Shown: positions 24,953-33,202, counted from the first letter of the stretch. The stretch: DNA of 35,944 nt from WTAW01 sp964406575 (GCA_964406575.1 CAYOSH010000037.1:1-35944), one strand, 5' to 3'. Notes: a model not told the origin generated them from the letters alone. Translations and numbers: made by a program.

Positions 24953-25522
24953 AGAAGAGGCGTCACGTCCGAGATCGAAGGCTTTGAGGTTGATGTCCAC
25001 AACCTTGTCGCCCCGCGCCTGGAAGAGTGCACGGATGAACTCCTTCAGATTCTCCTCTTTGAGGATGAGATGGGGTGATGCGGCTCCCAGCATGACCATG
25101 TTCTGGGCACGCGAAAATCCCGCCTCCTGCGCTAATGCTGCCGAATCGACGATAATGTTTTTGGGAACGCTCAAAACTTGGGATAAAACCTCGTCGATCT
25201 CGGGGTAATTCGGAATATTCACAAACGGAGAGCTGCTCGTTACCACGATCCCTTCAGGATCTAGATAATCAAAATAGCGCAAGGATTCCAGAGGTTCTAC
25301 ACTCAAGATCATATCCGCACTCCCTTTGGGGATGAGATCGCTGAATATGGGCTCACTCGAAAGACGAAGATGCGACTGGACGGCTCCGCCCCTTTGGGCC
25401 ATCCCGTGAACCTCGGCCTGTTTAAAGTTGAGACCTTCCTTAAGAGCCGCATTGTCGATGACATGGGCGATGGACAGGATCCCCTGTCCTCCAACACCAG
25501 CAAGAATGATGTCCTGTTTCAT
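24941..25522 (-). CDS. iorB: Indolepyruvate ferredoxin oxidoreductase beta subunit
   Basis: A 193-residue subunit of the aryl-2-oxo acid:ferredoxin oxidoreductase (gamma-type domain of the POR/KOR superfamily). The opening MKQDIILAGVGGQGILSIAH and QAEVHGMAQRGGAVQSHLRL are diagnostic. The open frame runs to 25603, but the ATG at 25522 has GGGAG nine bases upstream and gives the family N-terminus. It starts four bases after the iorA stop, a tight operon. The C-terminus (DASSKKR) is encoded within a dispersed repeat. With IorA it would turn indolepyruvate or phenylpyruvate plus CoA into the aryl-acetyl-CoA with reduced ferredoxin. Confidence 0.92.
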   Translation of the reverse strand: MKQDIILAGVGGQGILSIAHVIDNAALKEGLNFKQAEVHGMAQRGGAVQSHLRLSSEPIFSDLIPKGSADMILSVEPLESLRYFDYLDPEGIVVTSSSPFVNIPNYPEIDEVLSQVLSVPKNIIVDSAALAQEAGFSRAQNMVMLGAASPHLILKEENLKEFIRALFQARGDKVVDINLKAFDLGRDASSKKR

Positions 25523-25526
25523 GGCT

Positions 25527-27122
25527 TCAACTCCCTCTCTTTTTCCGTGCCTGCTGAACACACTCCCGCGCAGCGATGACCACAGACAATCCCTTATGGT
25601 CAAGCTCTTCTTTGATGACCTGGATGTTTGTTTCCAGGTTTTTGGGAAGAGGAATGATGGTGCGGATGTGGTCTTTGCTGACTCCCAATCCCTCGATGAT
25701 GCGGATCAACTTCTCGCCTGATGCATACGACGGCTGCCCGCCGGTCATAGCAACTGTGGCGTTATCCAGAATGATGACCGTCATATCCGTGTCCACTGCA
25801 GCCGCATCGAGGAGCGGAGTGAGTCCGGAATGAGCGAACGTCGAGTCGCCGATAACCGCCACCGCAGGATGTACGCCAGCTTCTGCACCCCCTTTGGCCA
25901 TGCTCACGCTTGCGCCCATGCAGACACAGCTCTGGATGGCATTGTATGGAGGCAGCGCTCCGAGCGTGTAGCACCCAATATCGCTGAAGACATTCGACTC
26001 GGGATAAGAAACCAGAGCTCTGTTCAGAGCGTCGTATGCATCCCGATGACCGCAGCCTTGACAGAGCTGGGGAGGTCTTCCCGCCAGGGGAAAATCGCTG
26101 ATGTGTCTCCTTGAAAGAGGTTCCATTTCCAATCCATGCCGGACGACTTCTGGCGAAAGTTCTCCTGTCATGGGAAGATGTCCGCTCAGTTTTCCCCGCA
26201 CCTCTTTCTCACACAACCCAAACATGCCGCGAAGGTTTCTCTCAATGAATGGATATCCTTCTTCCACAACCAAGATCGTCTCTACATGGTCTACAAGTTT
26301 GGCAATTAAACCTTCCGGAAGAGGGTAAGTCGTCACCTTGAGCAGAGACGGACGTTCTTCGTTCTTTTGGAAATTTTCAAGAACATAGTTGTAGGCGATG
26401 CCTGATGAAATAACGCCGAGTTCGGTGTTTTTTCTATTGAGGTGAAGAGAGTTAAACTCTGAGGCGTCCGATTCCCGGATGAGCTCTTTCTGTTTTTCCG
26501 TGAGAAGCTTGAAACGCCTCCGCGCGTTGACAGGCAGAAGAGTCCAATCCTTGCCGTCTCCATAATGGAGCGAATTCTGCGCCTTTGGAGTTTTTATCTG
26601 AACCCGGGACCGGCTGTGGGCGAGCCGGGTGACCATCCTGATCATCACCGGAAGTCCCAGTCGCTCAGAAACATCGAATGCCTCCCGGGTCATATCATAA
26701 GCCTCCTGATGATTCGAAGGTTCAAAACAGAAGATCTGACTGAATTGGGCGTAGTAGCGGCTGTCCTGCTCATTCTGAGAACTGTGCATACCCGGGTCAT
26801 CGGCCACAACAACCACAAGGCCTCCATTTGCCCCAGTGATGGCGGCGTTCATAAAGGGGTCGGCGGCAACGTTCAGTCCCACATGTTTCATGGATACAAG
26901 AGCGCGTTTGCCCGCGTAAGATACGCCGAGGGCCTCCTCTAAGGCGACCTTTTCATTGACCGACCAGGAGGCCCTGAAGGCCTGGCTCTTCTGTGCGGCT
27001 CTGATCAAGTACTCCATGATCTCAGAAGCCGGAGTTCCCGGGTAGGAATACCCGCCTGAAAGGCCACCGTGGATCGCACCCAATGCAACAGCCTCATCAC
27101 CCAGCAATATTTCCTGTTCCAT
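25527..27122 (-). CDS. iorA: Indolepyruvate ferredoxin oxidoreductase alpha subunit lacking the ferredoxin domain
   Basis: A 531-residue thiamine-diphosphate subunit. Opening GDEAVALGAIHGGLSGGYSY followed by PGTPASEI, then the CQGCGHR motif (354-360), thiamine-site GDSTF (425-429) and NATVAMTGG (454-462). Typical IorA proteins run to about 580-640 residues and end in a two-[4Fe-4S] ferredoxin domain; here the protein stops 13 residues after the RECV motif (519-522) with no CxxCxxC cluster. GAGG lies seven bases before the ATG. First gene of the iorA-iorB-acd operon; a promoter is proposed at 27189-27217. Confidence 0.92.
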   Translation of the reverse strand: MEQEILLGDEAVALGAIHGGLSGGYSYPGTPASEIMEYLIRAAQKSQAFRASWSVNEKVALEEALGVSYAGKRALVSMKHVGLNVAADPFMNAAITGANGGLVVVVADDPGMHSSQNEQDSRYYAQFSQIFCFEPSNHQEAYDMTREAFDVSERLGLPVMIRMVTRLAHSRSRVQIKTPKAQNSLHYGDGKDWTLLPVNARRRFKLLTEKQKELIRESDASEFNSLHLNRKNTELGVISSGIAYNYVLENFQKNEERPSLLKVTTYPLPEGLIAKLVDHVETILVVEEGYPFIERNLRGMFGLCEKEVRGKLSGHLPMTGELSPEVVRHGLEMEPLSRRHISDFPLAGRPPQLCQGCGHRDAYDALNRALVSYPESNVFSDIGCYTLGALPPYNAIQSCVCMGASVSMAKGGAEAGVHPAVAVIGDSTFAHSGLTPLLDAAAVDTDMTVIILDNATVAMTGGQPSYASGEKLIRIIEGLGVSKDHIRTIIPLPKNLETNIQVIKEELDHKGLSVVIAARECVQQARKKRGS

Positions 27123-27188
27123 TTTATTCCTCGGAAAAAAAATTTAGACCTTGGATATGTCACTTGCCGTAATCGAGAATTACGCCAT

Positions 27189-27217
27189 AAGATACGCGCT
27201 CTCGCGCTTTTAGTCAA
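27189..27217 (-). promoter_or_regulatory. Sigma-70 promoter of the iorAB-acd operon
   Basis: On the minus strand TTGACT (27217-27212), a 17-base spacer and TATCTT (27194-27189). The spacer contains a GCGC-GAGA-GCGC dyad that could be an operator. A leader of about 60 bases with a small hairpin would precede iorA. Confidence 0.6.
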
Positions 27218-27235
27218 CACCACTCAACTCTGAGC

Positions 27236-27489
27236 CTGAATTATTCACGAATCGAGATTGCTGCAAAGACGAGGCAGTGGTCCACGAAGCTGTAGTAAAC
27301 TGCCGCGAGTGGACTACAACGTAGGCTTTGTAGTGAGATCGGCTCGCCCGAAGGGTAAAGAATGCCGACATAAAATGAGAAATATAAATGGAATCTGTGT
27401 CTGATGTTCTACTTCAGCAAGTTCATTGTAAACGTCACAAATTAAAAATAGACAGATAATAGTGTCGGCATAATTTATGAATAATTCAG
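27236..27489. mobile_element. MITE-like element with perfect 12-bp terminal inverted repeats
   Basis: CTGAATTATTCA at 27236-27247 and its exact complement at 27478-27489 bound 254 bases. Inside lies a second inverted pair ATGCCGACA (27362-27370) / TGTCGGCAT (27463-27471) and a local hairpin around 27291-27319 (TGTAGT ... ACTACA). No open frame for a transposase fits. The ends resemble insertion-sequence termini, so this is either a miniature element or a deleted insertion sequence. No target-site duplication is obvious. Confidence 0.6.
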
Positions 27490-27499
27490 ACCAATGATT

Positions 27500-27528
27500 T
27501 TGACAAGAATCCTGTGGTTTTTTATAAT
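27500..27528 (+). promoter_or_regulatory. Consensus sigma-70 promoter of the panE-like operon
   Basis: TTGACA at 27500-27505, a 17-base spacer, TATAAT at 27523-27528: a perfect consensus. Transcription should start near 27535, giving a leader of about 26 bases to the ATG at 27561. The -35 box lies 11 bases from the end of the inverted-repeat element. Confidence 0.85.
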
Positions 27529-27560
27529 ACCCGCGCCAAAATATTTATGTGGGAGAGAAT

Positions 27561-28496
27561 ATGCCAAACCGAAAGATTGGAATAATCGGAGCAGGTCCAG
27601 TGGGAAGCATCATGGCCGCTTATCTGGCACGGAACGGGGAGGATGTCTTTCTTGTGGACATCAAACAAGAATTGATCGCAGCTATAGAAGCAGGAGGGAT
27701 CACCGTCACAGGCGTCGGTTATAATTTCAACATTCGCCTTAAAGGCACTGGCTATTTCGCCGCAAGTCTCGAACGCTTCCATCCCGACTGGATCTTCATC
27801 GCTGTCAAGTTCAACTTTCTCGAAGCTCTGCTGGAGGAAATAAAGCTGTTCGCTAAAAAAGGACAAAAATTTCTTGTCGTCCAGAACGGCATCGACAACG
27901 AAGACAGGGTGGCTGAAGTGTTTGGCAAAAATAATGTGTTCCGATTCGTCATCAACTATGCCGGTATGATCGACGAGCCCGGCACGGTAAGGATGTCTTT
28001 TTTTAACAGGCCCAACTATCTCGGAGCACTTTCCGAGAAACTTGAACCCCTTGCCGAGGAGATCGCGGGAGTTATCACTGGAGCGGGACTGGAAACCGAT
28101 TGTGTTCCCGATATTAAAAAATATGAATGGAAAAAGACCATCCTCAACGCCGGACTGATGCCCGTGTGCGCCAGTACAGGGCTCACCATGAAGGAAGCCA
28201 TGGGGCTTGAGGAAACGCGTTTTCTCTGTGAAAAGATCCTCGCTGAATCCATCCAGGTGGCAAGGAATTTGGGGTACGAATACGAAGAGAATTTCCTCGA
28301 AAATGCCCTTTCTTATCTGGCTAAAGCCGGACACCATAAACCCTCGACCTCCCTCGACCTTGAAGCTGGCAATCCCATTGAGTACATTTTTCAACCTATC
28401 ATCGACTATGGGAAAAAAACAGCCACGCCGACGCCCTTTCTTGAATCACTGACAAAAGTTGTCCGCGCATTAGAACATCAACAGAGGATTCTGTAA
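27561..28496 (+). CDS. 2-dehydropantoate 2-reductase family protein (PanE/ApbA-like)
   Basis: A 311-residue NAD(P)-dependent reductase. Rossmann motif IGIIGAGPVGSIMAAYLAR at the N-terminus, catalytic lysine in YEWKKTILNAGLMPVCASTG with the conserved Asn, and the PSTSLDLEAGNPIEY segment of the C-terminal domain. Length is normal. The ATG at 27561 follows GGGAG; an upstream GTG at 27549 is less likely. True PanE makes pantoate for CoA synthesis, but several paralogues act on other 2-oxo acids; pairing with a thioesterase two bases downstream favours an acid/CoA-related role without proving it. Confidence 0.85.
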   Translation: MPNRKIGIIGAGPVGSIMAAYLARNGEDVFLVDIKQELIAAIEAGGITVTGVGYNFNIRLKGTGYFAASLERFHPDWIFIAVKFNFLEALLEEIKLFAKKGQKFLVVQNGIDNEDRVAEVFGKNNVFRFVINYAGMIDEPGTVRMSFFNRPNYLGALSEKLEPLAEEIAGVITGAGLETDCVPDIKKYEWKKTILNAGLMPVCASTGLTMKEAMGLEETRFLCEKILAESIQVARNLGYEYEENFLENALSYLAKAGHHKPSTSLDLEAGNPIEYIFQPIIDYGKKTATPTPFLESLTKVVRALEHQQRIL

Positions 28497-28498
28497 AA

Positions 28499-28930
28499 AT
28501 GAAGGCGATCCAGCGATACAGCCACTGTTTTGTCTGCGGGGATAAAAACGACATCGGTCTAAAGCTTGATTTTTATTATGCAGATGGAAAAGCTAGGGCA
28601 GAGTTTATTCCTACTAGAAACTATGAAGGCTACAAAAACATTTTGCACGGGGGGATACTCTCGACACTCCTCGATGAAGTGATGATCAAGTCTATCCTCG
28701 CCCAAGAGATCCTCACCGTCACGTCTCAGATTGAGGTGAAGTTCAAGAAACCCGCGATCATCGGAGAAAAACTTGTTATCGAAGGTGAGATCACAGGAGA
28801 ACGGGGCAGGCTGATCCTCACTGAAGGGAAAGTGTTCAAAGAGGATGGCACGGTTATTGCCGAGGCCAGGGGGAAATTCTTTAAAACCGAGGGCCGCATC
28901 AAAGATCAGCTGGAGAAATGCCTGGTCTAA
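28499..28930 (+). CDS. PaaI/YiiD-type hot-dog thioesterase
   Basis: A 143-residue single hot-dog domain. The N-terminal HCFVCGDKNDIGL motif and NILHGGILSTLLDEVM (HGG plus catalytic acidic residue) define the PaaI-like acyl-CoA thioesterase group, which often hydrolyses phenylacetyl- or hydroxylated aryl-acyl-CoA. It starts two bases after the PanE-like stop, so both are one transcript. Given the divergent ior operon that makes aryl-acetyl-CoA, an aryl-acyl-CoA substrate is plausible inference. Confidence 0.87.
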   Translation: MKAIQRYSHCFVCGDKNDIGLKLDFYYADGKARAEFIPTRNYEGYKNILHGGILSTLLDEVMIKSILAQEILTVTSQIEVKFKKPAIIGEKLVIEGEITGERGRLILTEGKVFKEDGTVIAEARGKFFKTEGRIKDQLEKCLV

Positions 28931-28978
28931 AAAAGGATCTGGTCCTGGATATTTGTTTCCATGTTATGGCAGCCAATC

Positions 28979-29008
28979 TTGGTTATCATAACCCTATTAA
29001 AGTAAAAT
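28979..29008 (+). promoter_or_regulatory. Possible promoter of the amidohydrolase gene
   Basis: TTGGTT at 28979-28984 and TAAAAT at 29003-29008, spacer 18. Four or five of six bases match consensus in each box; 34 bases before the start. Confidence 0.4.
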
Positions 29009-29041
29009 TATCTTGTCTGGTGAATTAAAGAGGAACGAGGC

Positions 29042-29890
29042 GTGAAACAAATGAATAAGGTGAAAGTCATCGATTTTCATGTTCATGTCGGGCTCAAGGA
29101 GCACTGGGAGGACTGGGTCAGACAGTTCGGAGAGGCGGCTCAATCGGATTTTTATAAACGTTATGAGGAGATGATCGTTCCAGAGAAATTCGCGGCCTAC
29201 CTTAAAAGCCACAACATCACAAAGGCTGTTATCCTTCCAGAGATCAATCCCAATATAACAGGAGTTGTCCCTAATGAATATGTTTTCGAATTCTGCCAGG
29301 GCTTTGATGTCTTTGTCCCTTTTTGCACCATCAACCCTTCTTTAAGCAAAGACCCAGGCAAAGACTTTCAGAAATACATCCGGATGGGGGCTCGAGGAAT
29401 TAAGCTCTATCCCTCATACAGTTTCTTCTATCCCAATGACAGCGCTCTCTATCCGGTGTACGCGATCGCCCAAGACTATCGATTGCCCGTTCTTGTGCAC
29501 ACAGGGTCATCCATCTTCAAGGGATCGAAGATCAAATATGCCGATCCTATTCATCTCGACGATGTGGCGACAGATTTCCCCGAGCTTCCAATCCTCATGG
29601 CACACTGTGGGAGAGGACTGTGGTATGAGAGGGCTTTTTTTCTCTCCAAGCTCCACCCGAATCTTTATTTGGAAATTTCGGGGTTACCCCCGAAAAATCT
29701 GCTGAAATATTTTCCGGATTTGGAAAAGAACATCTATAAAGTTGTCTATGGGTCCGATTGGCCCGGAATTCAGACAATCGGGCAGAATATCGAAGCCATA
29801 AGCAATCTTCCGCTTTCGGACAAAGCCATAGAGAAAATTCTCTACGGGAACGCTGCCCAAATTCTGGAGCGCACAAAAATAAAAGCTTGA
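29042..29890 (+). CDS. Amidohydrolase-2 family metal-dependent hydrolase
   Basis: A 282-residue TIM-barrel protein (PF04909 type). Metal and active-site motifs are IDFHVHVG at the N-terminus, GARGIKLYPSY, LVHTGSS, LPILMAHCGRG and VVYGSDWPG near the end, followed by the closing ILYGNAAQIL helix. The group includes decarboxylases and lactone or aryl hydrolases; the substrate is not evident. A GTG at 29042 follows GAGGAACGAGGC; the ATG at 29051 is an alternative start. It stands between the thioesterase and acyl-CoA ligase genes on the same strand. Confidence 0.86.
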   Translation: MKQMNKVKVIDFHVHVGLKEHWEDWVRQFGEAAQSDFYKRYEEMIVPEKFAAYLKSHNITKAVILPEINPNITGVVPNEYVFEFCQGFDVFVPFCTINPSLSKDPGKDFQKYIRMGARGIKLYPSYSFFYPNDSALYPVYAIAQDYRLPVLVHTGSSIFKGSKIKYADPIHLDDVATDFPELPILMAHCGRGLWYERAFFLSKLHPNLYLEISGLPPKNLLKYFPDLEKNIYKVVYGSDWPGIQTIGQNIEAISNLPLSDKAIEKILYGNAAQILERTKIKA

Positions 29891-30041
29891 TTCGTTCAGG
29901 ACAACAGAGATACGAATGGCTTTTTATGCGTTTGAGGGACGACAGCCCCGGCTGCGTTTTGCCGGATCGATCCCGTCAGAACCAAAATAAATCGAGCCGG
30001 ATTGGGCTTAAAATTATGCTCTTAAAAAAAATGTATTCGCT

Positions 30042-31718
30042 TTGAGGGAGAGATTGCTCTACGATTTGCTTCGCGAAACAGCCAGAGCGTATCCGGACAA
30101 GTTGGCCGTGATCTGCGGGGATACGCGCCTCAGCTATGAGGAGCTCAAGAACAGGATCGACCGGCTTGCGAATGGCCTGCGCTCTCTCGGTATCCAAAAA
30201 AACGAAAAGATAGCGATCCTCCATAAAAACTGCCATCGGTTTCTGGAAGTCTACTTTGCCACTGCCAAGATCGGAGCCGTCCTTGTCCCCATGAATTACC
30301 GGCTCTCTGCCGAGGATTTCATTTATATTCTGGACAACTCTCAAGCCAAGTTCCTCATCACACAGGTGGACCTCGTGCCGCCTCTTCTCAAGAGTGTAGA
30401 TGTCCTTCCCCATCTTGAGAGAATCATCTTCACTCGATCTCCTGCTGAATCGGATTTGGCCTCCAACGGGAATTCTGACTCCATCCTCAAACCCGACAAA
30501 AGAAACCTGGATTATGAGTCTCTGCTGGGGAGGGCATTGGCGGAAGAGTTTGAAAAAGCACCAAACGATGGGGAAAACAAAGATGTTGTCCGAGATCCTG
30601 ACATCGCACAGCTCTACTACACGAGCGGAACCACAGGAAAACCCAAAGGGGTTATCCTGACACATCAGAATAACAGGATTCATGCCAAAAGCGCCGTGAA
30701 GGAACTGGGACTATCTCCCGAAGACAGATGGCTTCACGTTTCCCCCATGTTTCATCTGGCCGACGCCTGGGCTGTGTGGGCCATCACCCAAGCGGGAGGC
30801 ACACATGTGATGGTCCCCGGCTTCGATCCCGAATGTGTCCTCGACGCCATCGAAGAGCACAGCGTAACATTGAGCAATTTTATCCCCACGATGCTGAATA
30901 TTCTGGTAAAAAGCCCGGGCATCAGAAACTATAATTTTTCGTCTCTCAGAGTAATTCTCAGCGGAGGAGCTCCGATTGCCAAAGAAGTGGTGAGACAGGT
31001 GATCGATGTGTTTGGCTGCGATTATATTCAGACGTACGGACTTACAGAGACAAGCCCCTTTCTCACGATGTCCATCCTTCAGGACAAAATGAAAGAGCTC
31101 CCCTTCGAAGAGAGATTAAAATATATGGTCTCAACAGGCCGGCCTTTTTACGGTGTGGATCTCAAAGTGGTGAGAGAGGATGGCACAGAGGTGAGTTCTG
31201 ATGGACAAGAGGTCGGAGAGATTTTAGCCAAAGGCGACACAATCACACCCGGCTACTGGCAAATGCCCGAGGAAACATCACAGCGCATCGTAAATGGCTG
31301 GCTGGGCACGAGAGATCTTGCTGTTGTCGATCCTTCAGGTTATATCACGATCGTGGACCGAAAAGACGATGTGATCATCAGCGGAGGAGAGAACATCTAC
31401 TCCGTCGAAGTCGACGATGTGTTGTACGCGCATCCCGGCATCCTCGAGGCAGCCGTCATCGGCTTACCGAACCCAATCTGGGGGGAAAAAGTCACGGCTG
31501 TGGTGGTCTTAAAGGAAGGTAAGAATATTCACGAAGAAGAGCTCCTATCGTTTTGCAAAGAGCGGATAGCGTCTTTTAAGGCTCCCAAAAAAGTGATCTT
31601 CACAGATCGCCTGCCTAAAACGGGATCGGCCAAGATCTGCAAGTACAAACTCCGAGAAAAGTTTGACAGGAAATACAAAGAGTGGGATGACGAGAAGAGG
31701 GTAAAGAAAAGGCCATGA
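30042..31718 (+). CDS. AMP-forming fatty/aryl acid-CoA ligase
   Basis: A 558-residue ANL-family enzyme that activates a carboxylic acid with ATP and CoA. Motifs: YYTSGTTGKPKGVILTH (192-208), the YGLTETSP adenylate site, DRKDDVIISGGENIYSVEV hinge motif and the final LPKTGSAKICKYKL with catalytic lysine (the usual TGSGK is TGSAK). Start is uncertain: no ATG fits, and TTG at 30042 or TTG at 30054 (preceded by GAGGGAG) are candidates. The stop overlaps a hairpin shared with the convergent regulator gene. Confidence 0.9.
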   Translation: MRERLLYDLLRETARAYPDKLAVICGDTRLSYEELKNRIDRLANGLRSLGIQKNEKIAILHKNCHRFLEVYFATAKIGAVLVPMNYRLSAEDFIYILDNSQAKFLITQVDLVPPLLKSVDVLPHLERIIFTRSPAESDLASNGNSDSILKPDKRNLDYESLLGRALAEEFEKAPNDGENKDVVRDPDIAQLYYTSGTTGKPKGVILTHQNNRIHAKSAVKELGLSPEDRWLHVSPMFHLADAWAVWAITQAGGTHVMVPGFDPECVLDAIEEHSVTLSNFIPTMLNILVKSPGIRNYNFSSLRVILSGGAPIAKEVVRQVIDVFGCDYIQTYGLTETSPFLTMSILQDKMKELPFEERLKYMVSTGRPFYGVDLKVVREDGTEVSSDGQEVGEILAKGDTITPGYWQMPEETSQRIVNGWLGTRDLAVVDPSGYITIVDRKDDVIISGGENIYSVEVDDVLYAHPGILEAAVIGLPNPIWGEKVTAVVVLKEGKNIHEEELLSFCKERIASFKAPKKVIFTDRLPKTGSAKICKYKLREKFDRKYKEWDDEKRVKKRP

Positions 31719-31726
31719 CCGGCCTT
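31709..31726. terminator. Hairpin between convergent ligase and regulator genes
   Basis: AAGGCC (31709-31714), loop ATGACC, GGCCTT (31721-31726). It overlaps the ligase stop TGA (31716-31718) and the regulator stop (31725-31727), so a single short hairpin covers both gene ends. A-rich sequence on the left gives the minus-strand transcript a U-tract; the plus-strand side has only a short one. Confidence 0.5.
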
Positions 31727-33143
31727 ATTCCGGCCAGAACCTATCAGCAGGTCGATATTTTCTGAGAAGTGTATAGAATCTCGAGCGAGACAAGCCGGAA
31801 ATCCGGCAAGCTTCGTTGATATCTCCGTCCACATAAGAGATCAGGTCCTTCAGATACTGTCGTTCCGCTTCAGAAACTGCGACTTTCCGAATTTCTTTCA
31901 ATTGACGATGCTCTTTAGAAACGCTCGAGCGTATTTCCCGCTTACCCTGACTCGCCGGCTTCTGCGAAAAAGAGTTTCGTGTCACCTGAATGCGGATATG
32001 TGTCGGAAGGTGTTTGGGAAACAGGACGGGTTCATCTTTTGCCGCTAGCAAAGCTTTCTCCAGAGACTGAATCAATTCTCTAACATTGCCGGGCCATTTA
32101 TATTCGGTCACGATATCCCAAAATTCAGGAGAAGCTTCTTTTTGTGCTATTCCAAACCGCTCGCACAAGTCGTTTATATAAAAGACCGTCAATTTTTTGA
32201 TGTCTTCGTGAAGTTCTCTCAAGGGGGGCAATTCAATAATAAGAGTCCGGAGCCGGAAGAACAGATCTTCCCGGAATCCTCCCTCCCGGACCATGTTTTC
32301 CAAGTCTCGGTTTGTCGCCGCCACAAGCCTGAAATCGCTCTCGATTTCTTGATGTCCTCCGACGGGACGGAAGCGGTGCTCTTGAATGACCCTGAGGAAT
32401 CGTTTTTGAATCGAAAACGGCAGCTCTCCGATCTCATCTAAAAAAAGAGTTCCTCCATTGGCTTGCCTGATCAACCCCGCCTCGCTTCGATCGGCTCCGG
32501 TGAAAGCTCCCCGCGCGTGCCCAAAAAGAACGCTTTCAACTAGCGTCTCGGGAAGTGCCGTGCAATCAACGACCACAAAATTTCTTTTAGCCCGAGAGCT
32601 GTTCGCATGGACAATCTTTGCAAAAAGCTCTTTCCCGGTTCCGGTTTCGCCGGTGATGAGAACATTGACGTCGCTGCCGGCAGCCTGTGCCAGAAGTTCG
32701 AGACAAGAGTTGATCTTTTGCGAATCTCCGACAAGGCCGTTTCTTCTCAAAACCATCGACGGCTTCCCCTGTTCTCTTTCCGCTCGATATTCCAGAGCCC
32801 TGAGAATCGGAAGTTTGATGGCTTCGAACGAGGCCGGCTTTTCCAAATAATCCCAGGCACCGTTTTTGATGGCGAGTTCGGCCTCATCAGGATCGCCCAG
32901 CCCGGTGATCACGATGATTTCAGGGGAAAATCGGGCGGTTTTTATCTCAGACATGATCTCCAAGCCGCTTCCATCGGCCATCTGGACGTCGAGAAAAACG
33001 ATGTCGAATGGCTCGGATCGGACTTTCTCGAGCCCCTCCCGAAGTAGGGACGTCGAGACGGGGTGATGCCCTAATCGGGTGATGACATTCGCGATCCACT
33101 CGCGAATGAGCTTATCATCATCGATAATGAGAATGTTGGCCAT
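31725..33143 (-). CDS. Sigma-54-dependent response regulator (NtrC family)
   Basis: A 472-residue activator. Receiver domain 1-118 with acidic pocket DDD (8-10), phospho-acceptor D52 and K102. AAA+ domain about 130-370 with Walker A GETGTGKE (165-172), the sigma-54 contact loop GAFTGA (212-217), Walker B GGTLFLDEIGELP and KWPGNVREL. The C-terminal Fis-type helix-turn-helix ends INEACRISGLSRSRFYTLLR. No histidine kinase gene is adjacent, so it is an orphan regulator here. A strong sigma-70 promoter with a dyad lies just upstream. Confidence 0.94.
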   Translation of the reverse strand: MANILIIDDDKLIREWIANVITRLGHHPVSTSLLREGLEKVRSEPFDIVFLDVQMADGSGLEIMSEIKTARFSPEIIVITGLGDPDEAELAIKNGAWDYLEKPASFEAIKLPILRALEYRAEREQGKPSMVLRRNGLVGDSQKINSCLELLAQAAGSDVNVLITGETGTGKELFAKIVHANSSRAKRNFVVVDCTALPETLVESVLFGHARGAFTGADRSEAGLIRQANGGTLFLDEIGELPFSIQKRFLRVIQEHRFRPVGGHQEIESDFRLVAATNRDLENMVREGGFREDLFFRLRTLIIELPPLRELHEDIKKLTVFYINDLCERFGIAQKEASPEFWDIVTEYKWPGNVRELIQSLEKALLAAKDEPVLFPKHLPTHIRIQVTRNSFSQKPASQGKREIRSSVSKEHRQLKEIRKVAVSEAERQYLKDLISYVDGDINEACRISGLSRSRFYTLLRKYRPADRFWPE

Positions 33144-33173
33144 CCGACTGCTTACTGTTCTGCTTTTGAATAA

Positions 33174-33202
33174 ATAATATCAAACGATATTTCTCATGTC
33201 AA
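33174..33202 (-). promoter_or_regulatory. Sigma-70 promoter with dyad upstream of the NtrC-type gene
   Basis: Minus strand TTGACA (33202-33197), 17-base spacer, TATTAT (33179-33174). A 6-bp inverted repeat AATATC-AAAC-GATATT (33176-33191) overlaps the -10 box and spacer and could be a repressor or autoregulatory site. Confidence 0.75.

Larger units (their letters stand above)
27123..27560. other. Divergent intergenic region with promoters and a mobile-element relic
   Basis: No gene is supported in 438 bases between iorA (-) and panE-like (+). It holds the iorA leader with a hairpin CGTAAT-CGAGA-ATTACG (27168-27184), a minus-strand promoter at 27189-27217, a 254-bp inverted-repeat element (27236-27489) and a consensus plus-strand promoter (27500-27528). 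Confidence 0.7.

Noticed and set aside
27522..28394. 290-residue open frame on the minus strand opposite the PanE-like gene
   Set aside because: Antisense shadow; the plus strand carries conserved Rossmann and catalytic motifs and a consensus promoter.
29891..30041. Possible gene fragment between the amidohydrolase and ligase genes
   Set aside because: Short open frames here show no recognisable domain and no ribosome-binding site; treated as spacer.
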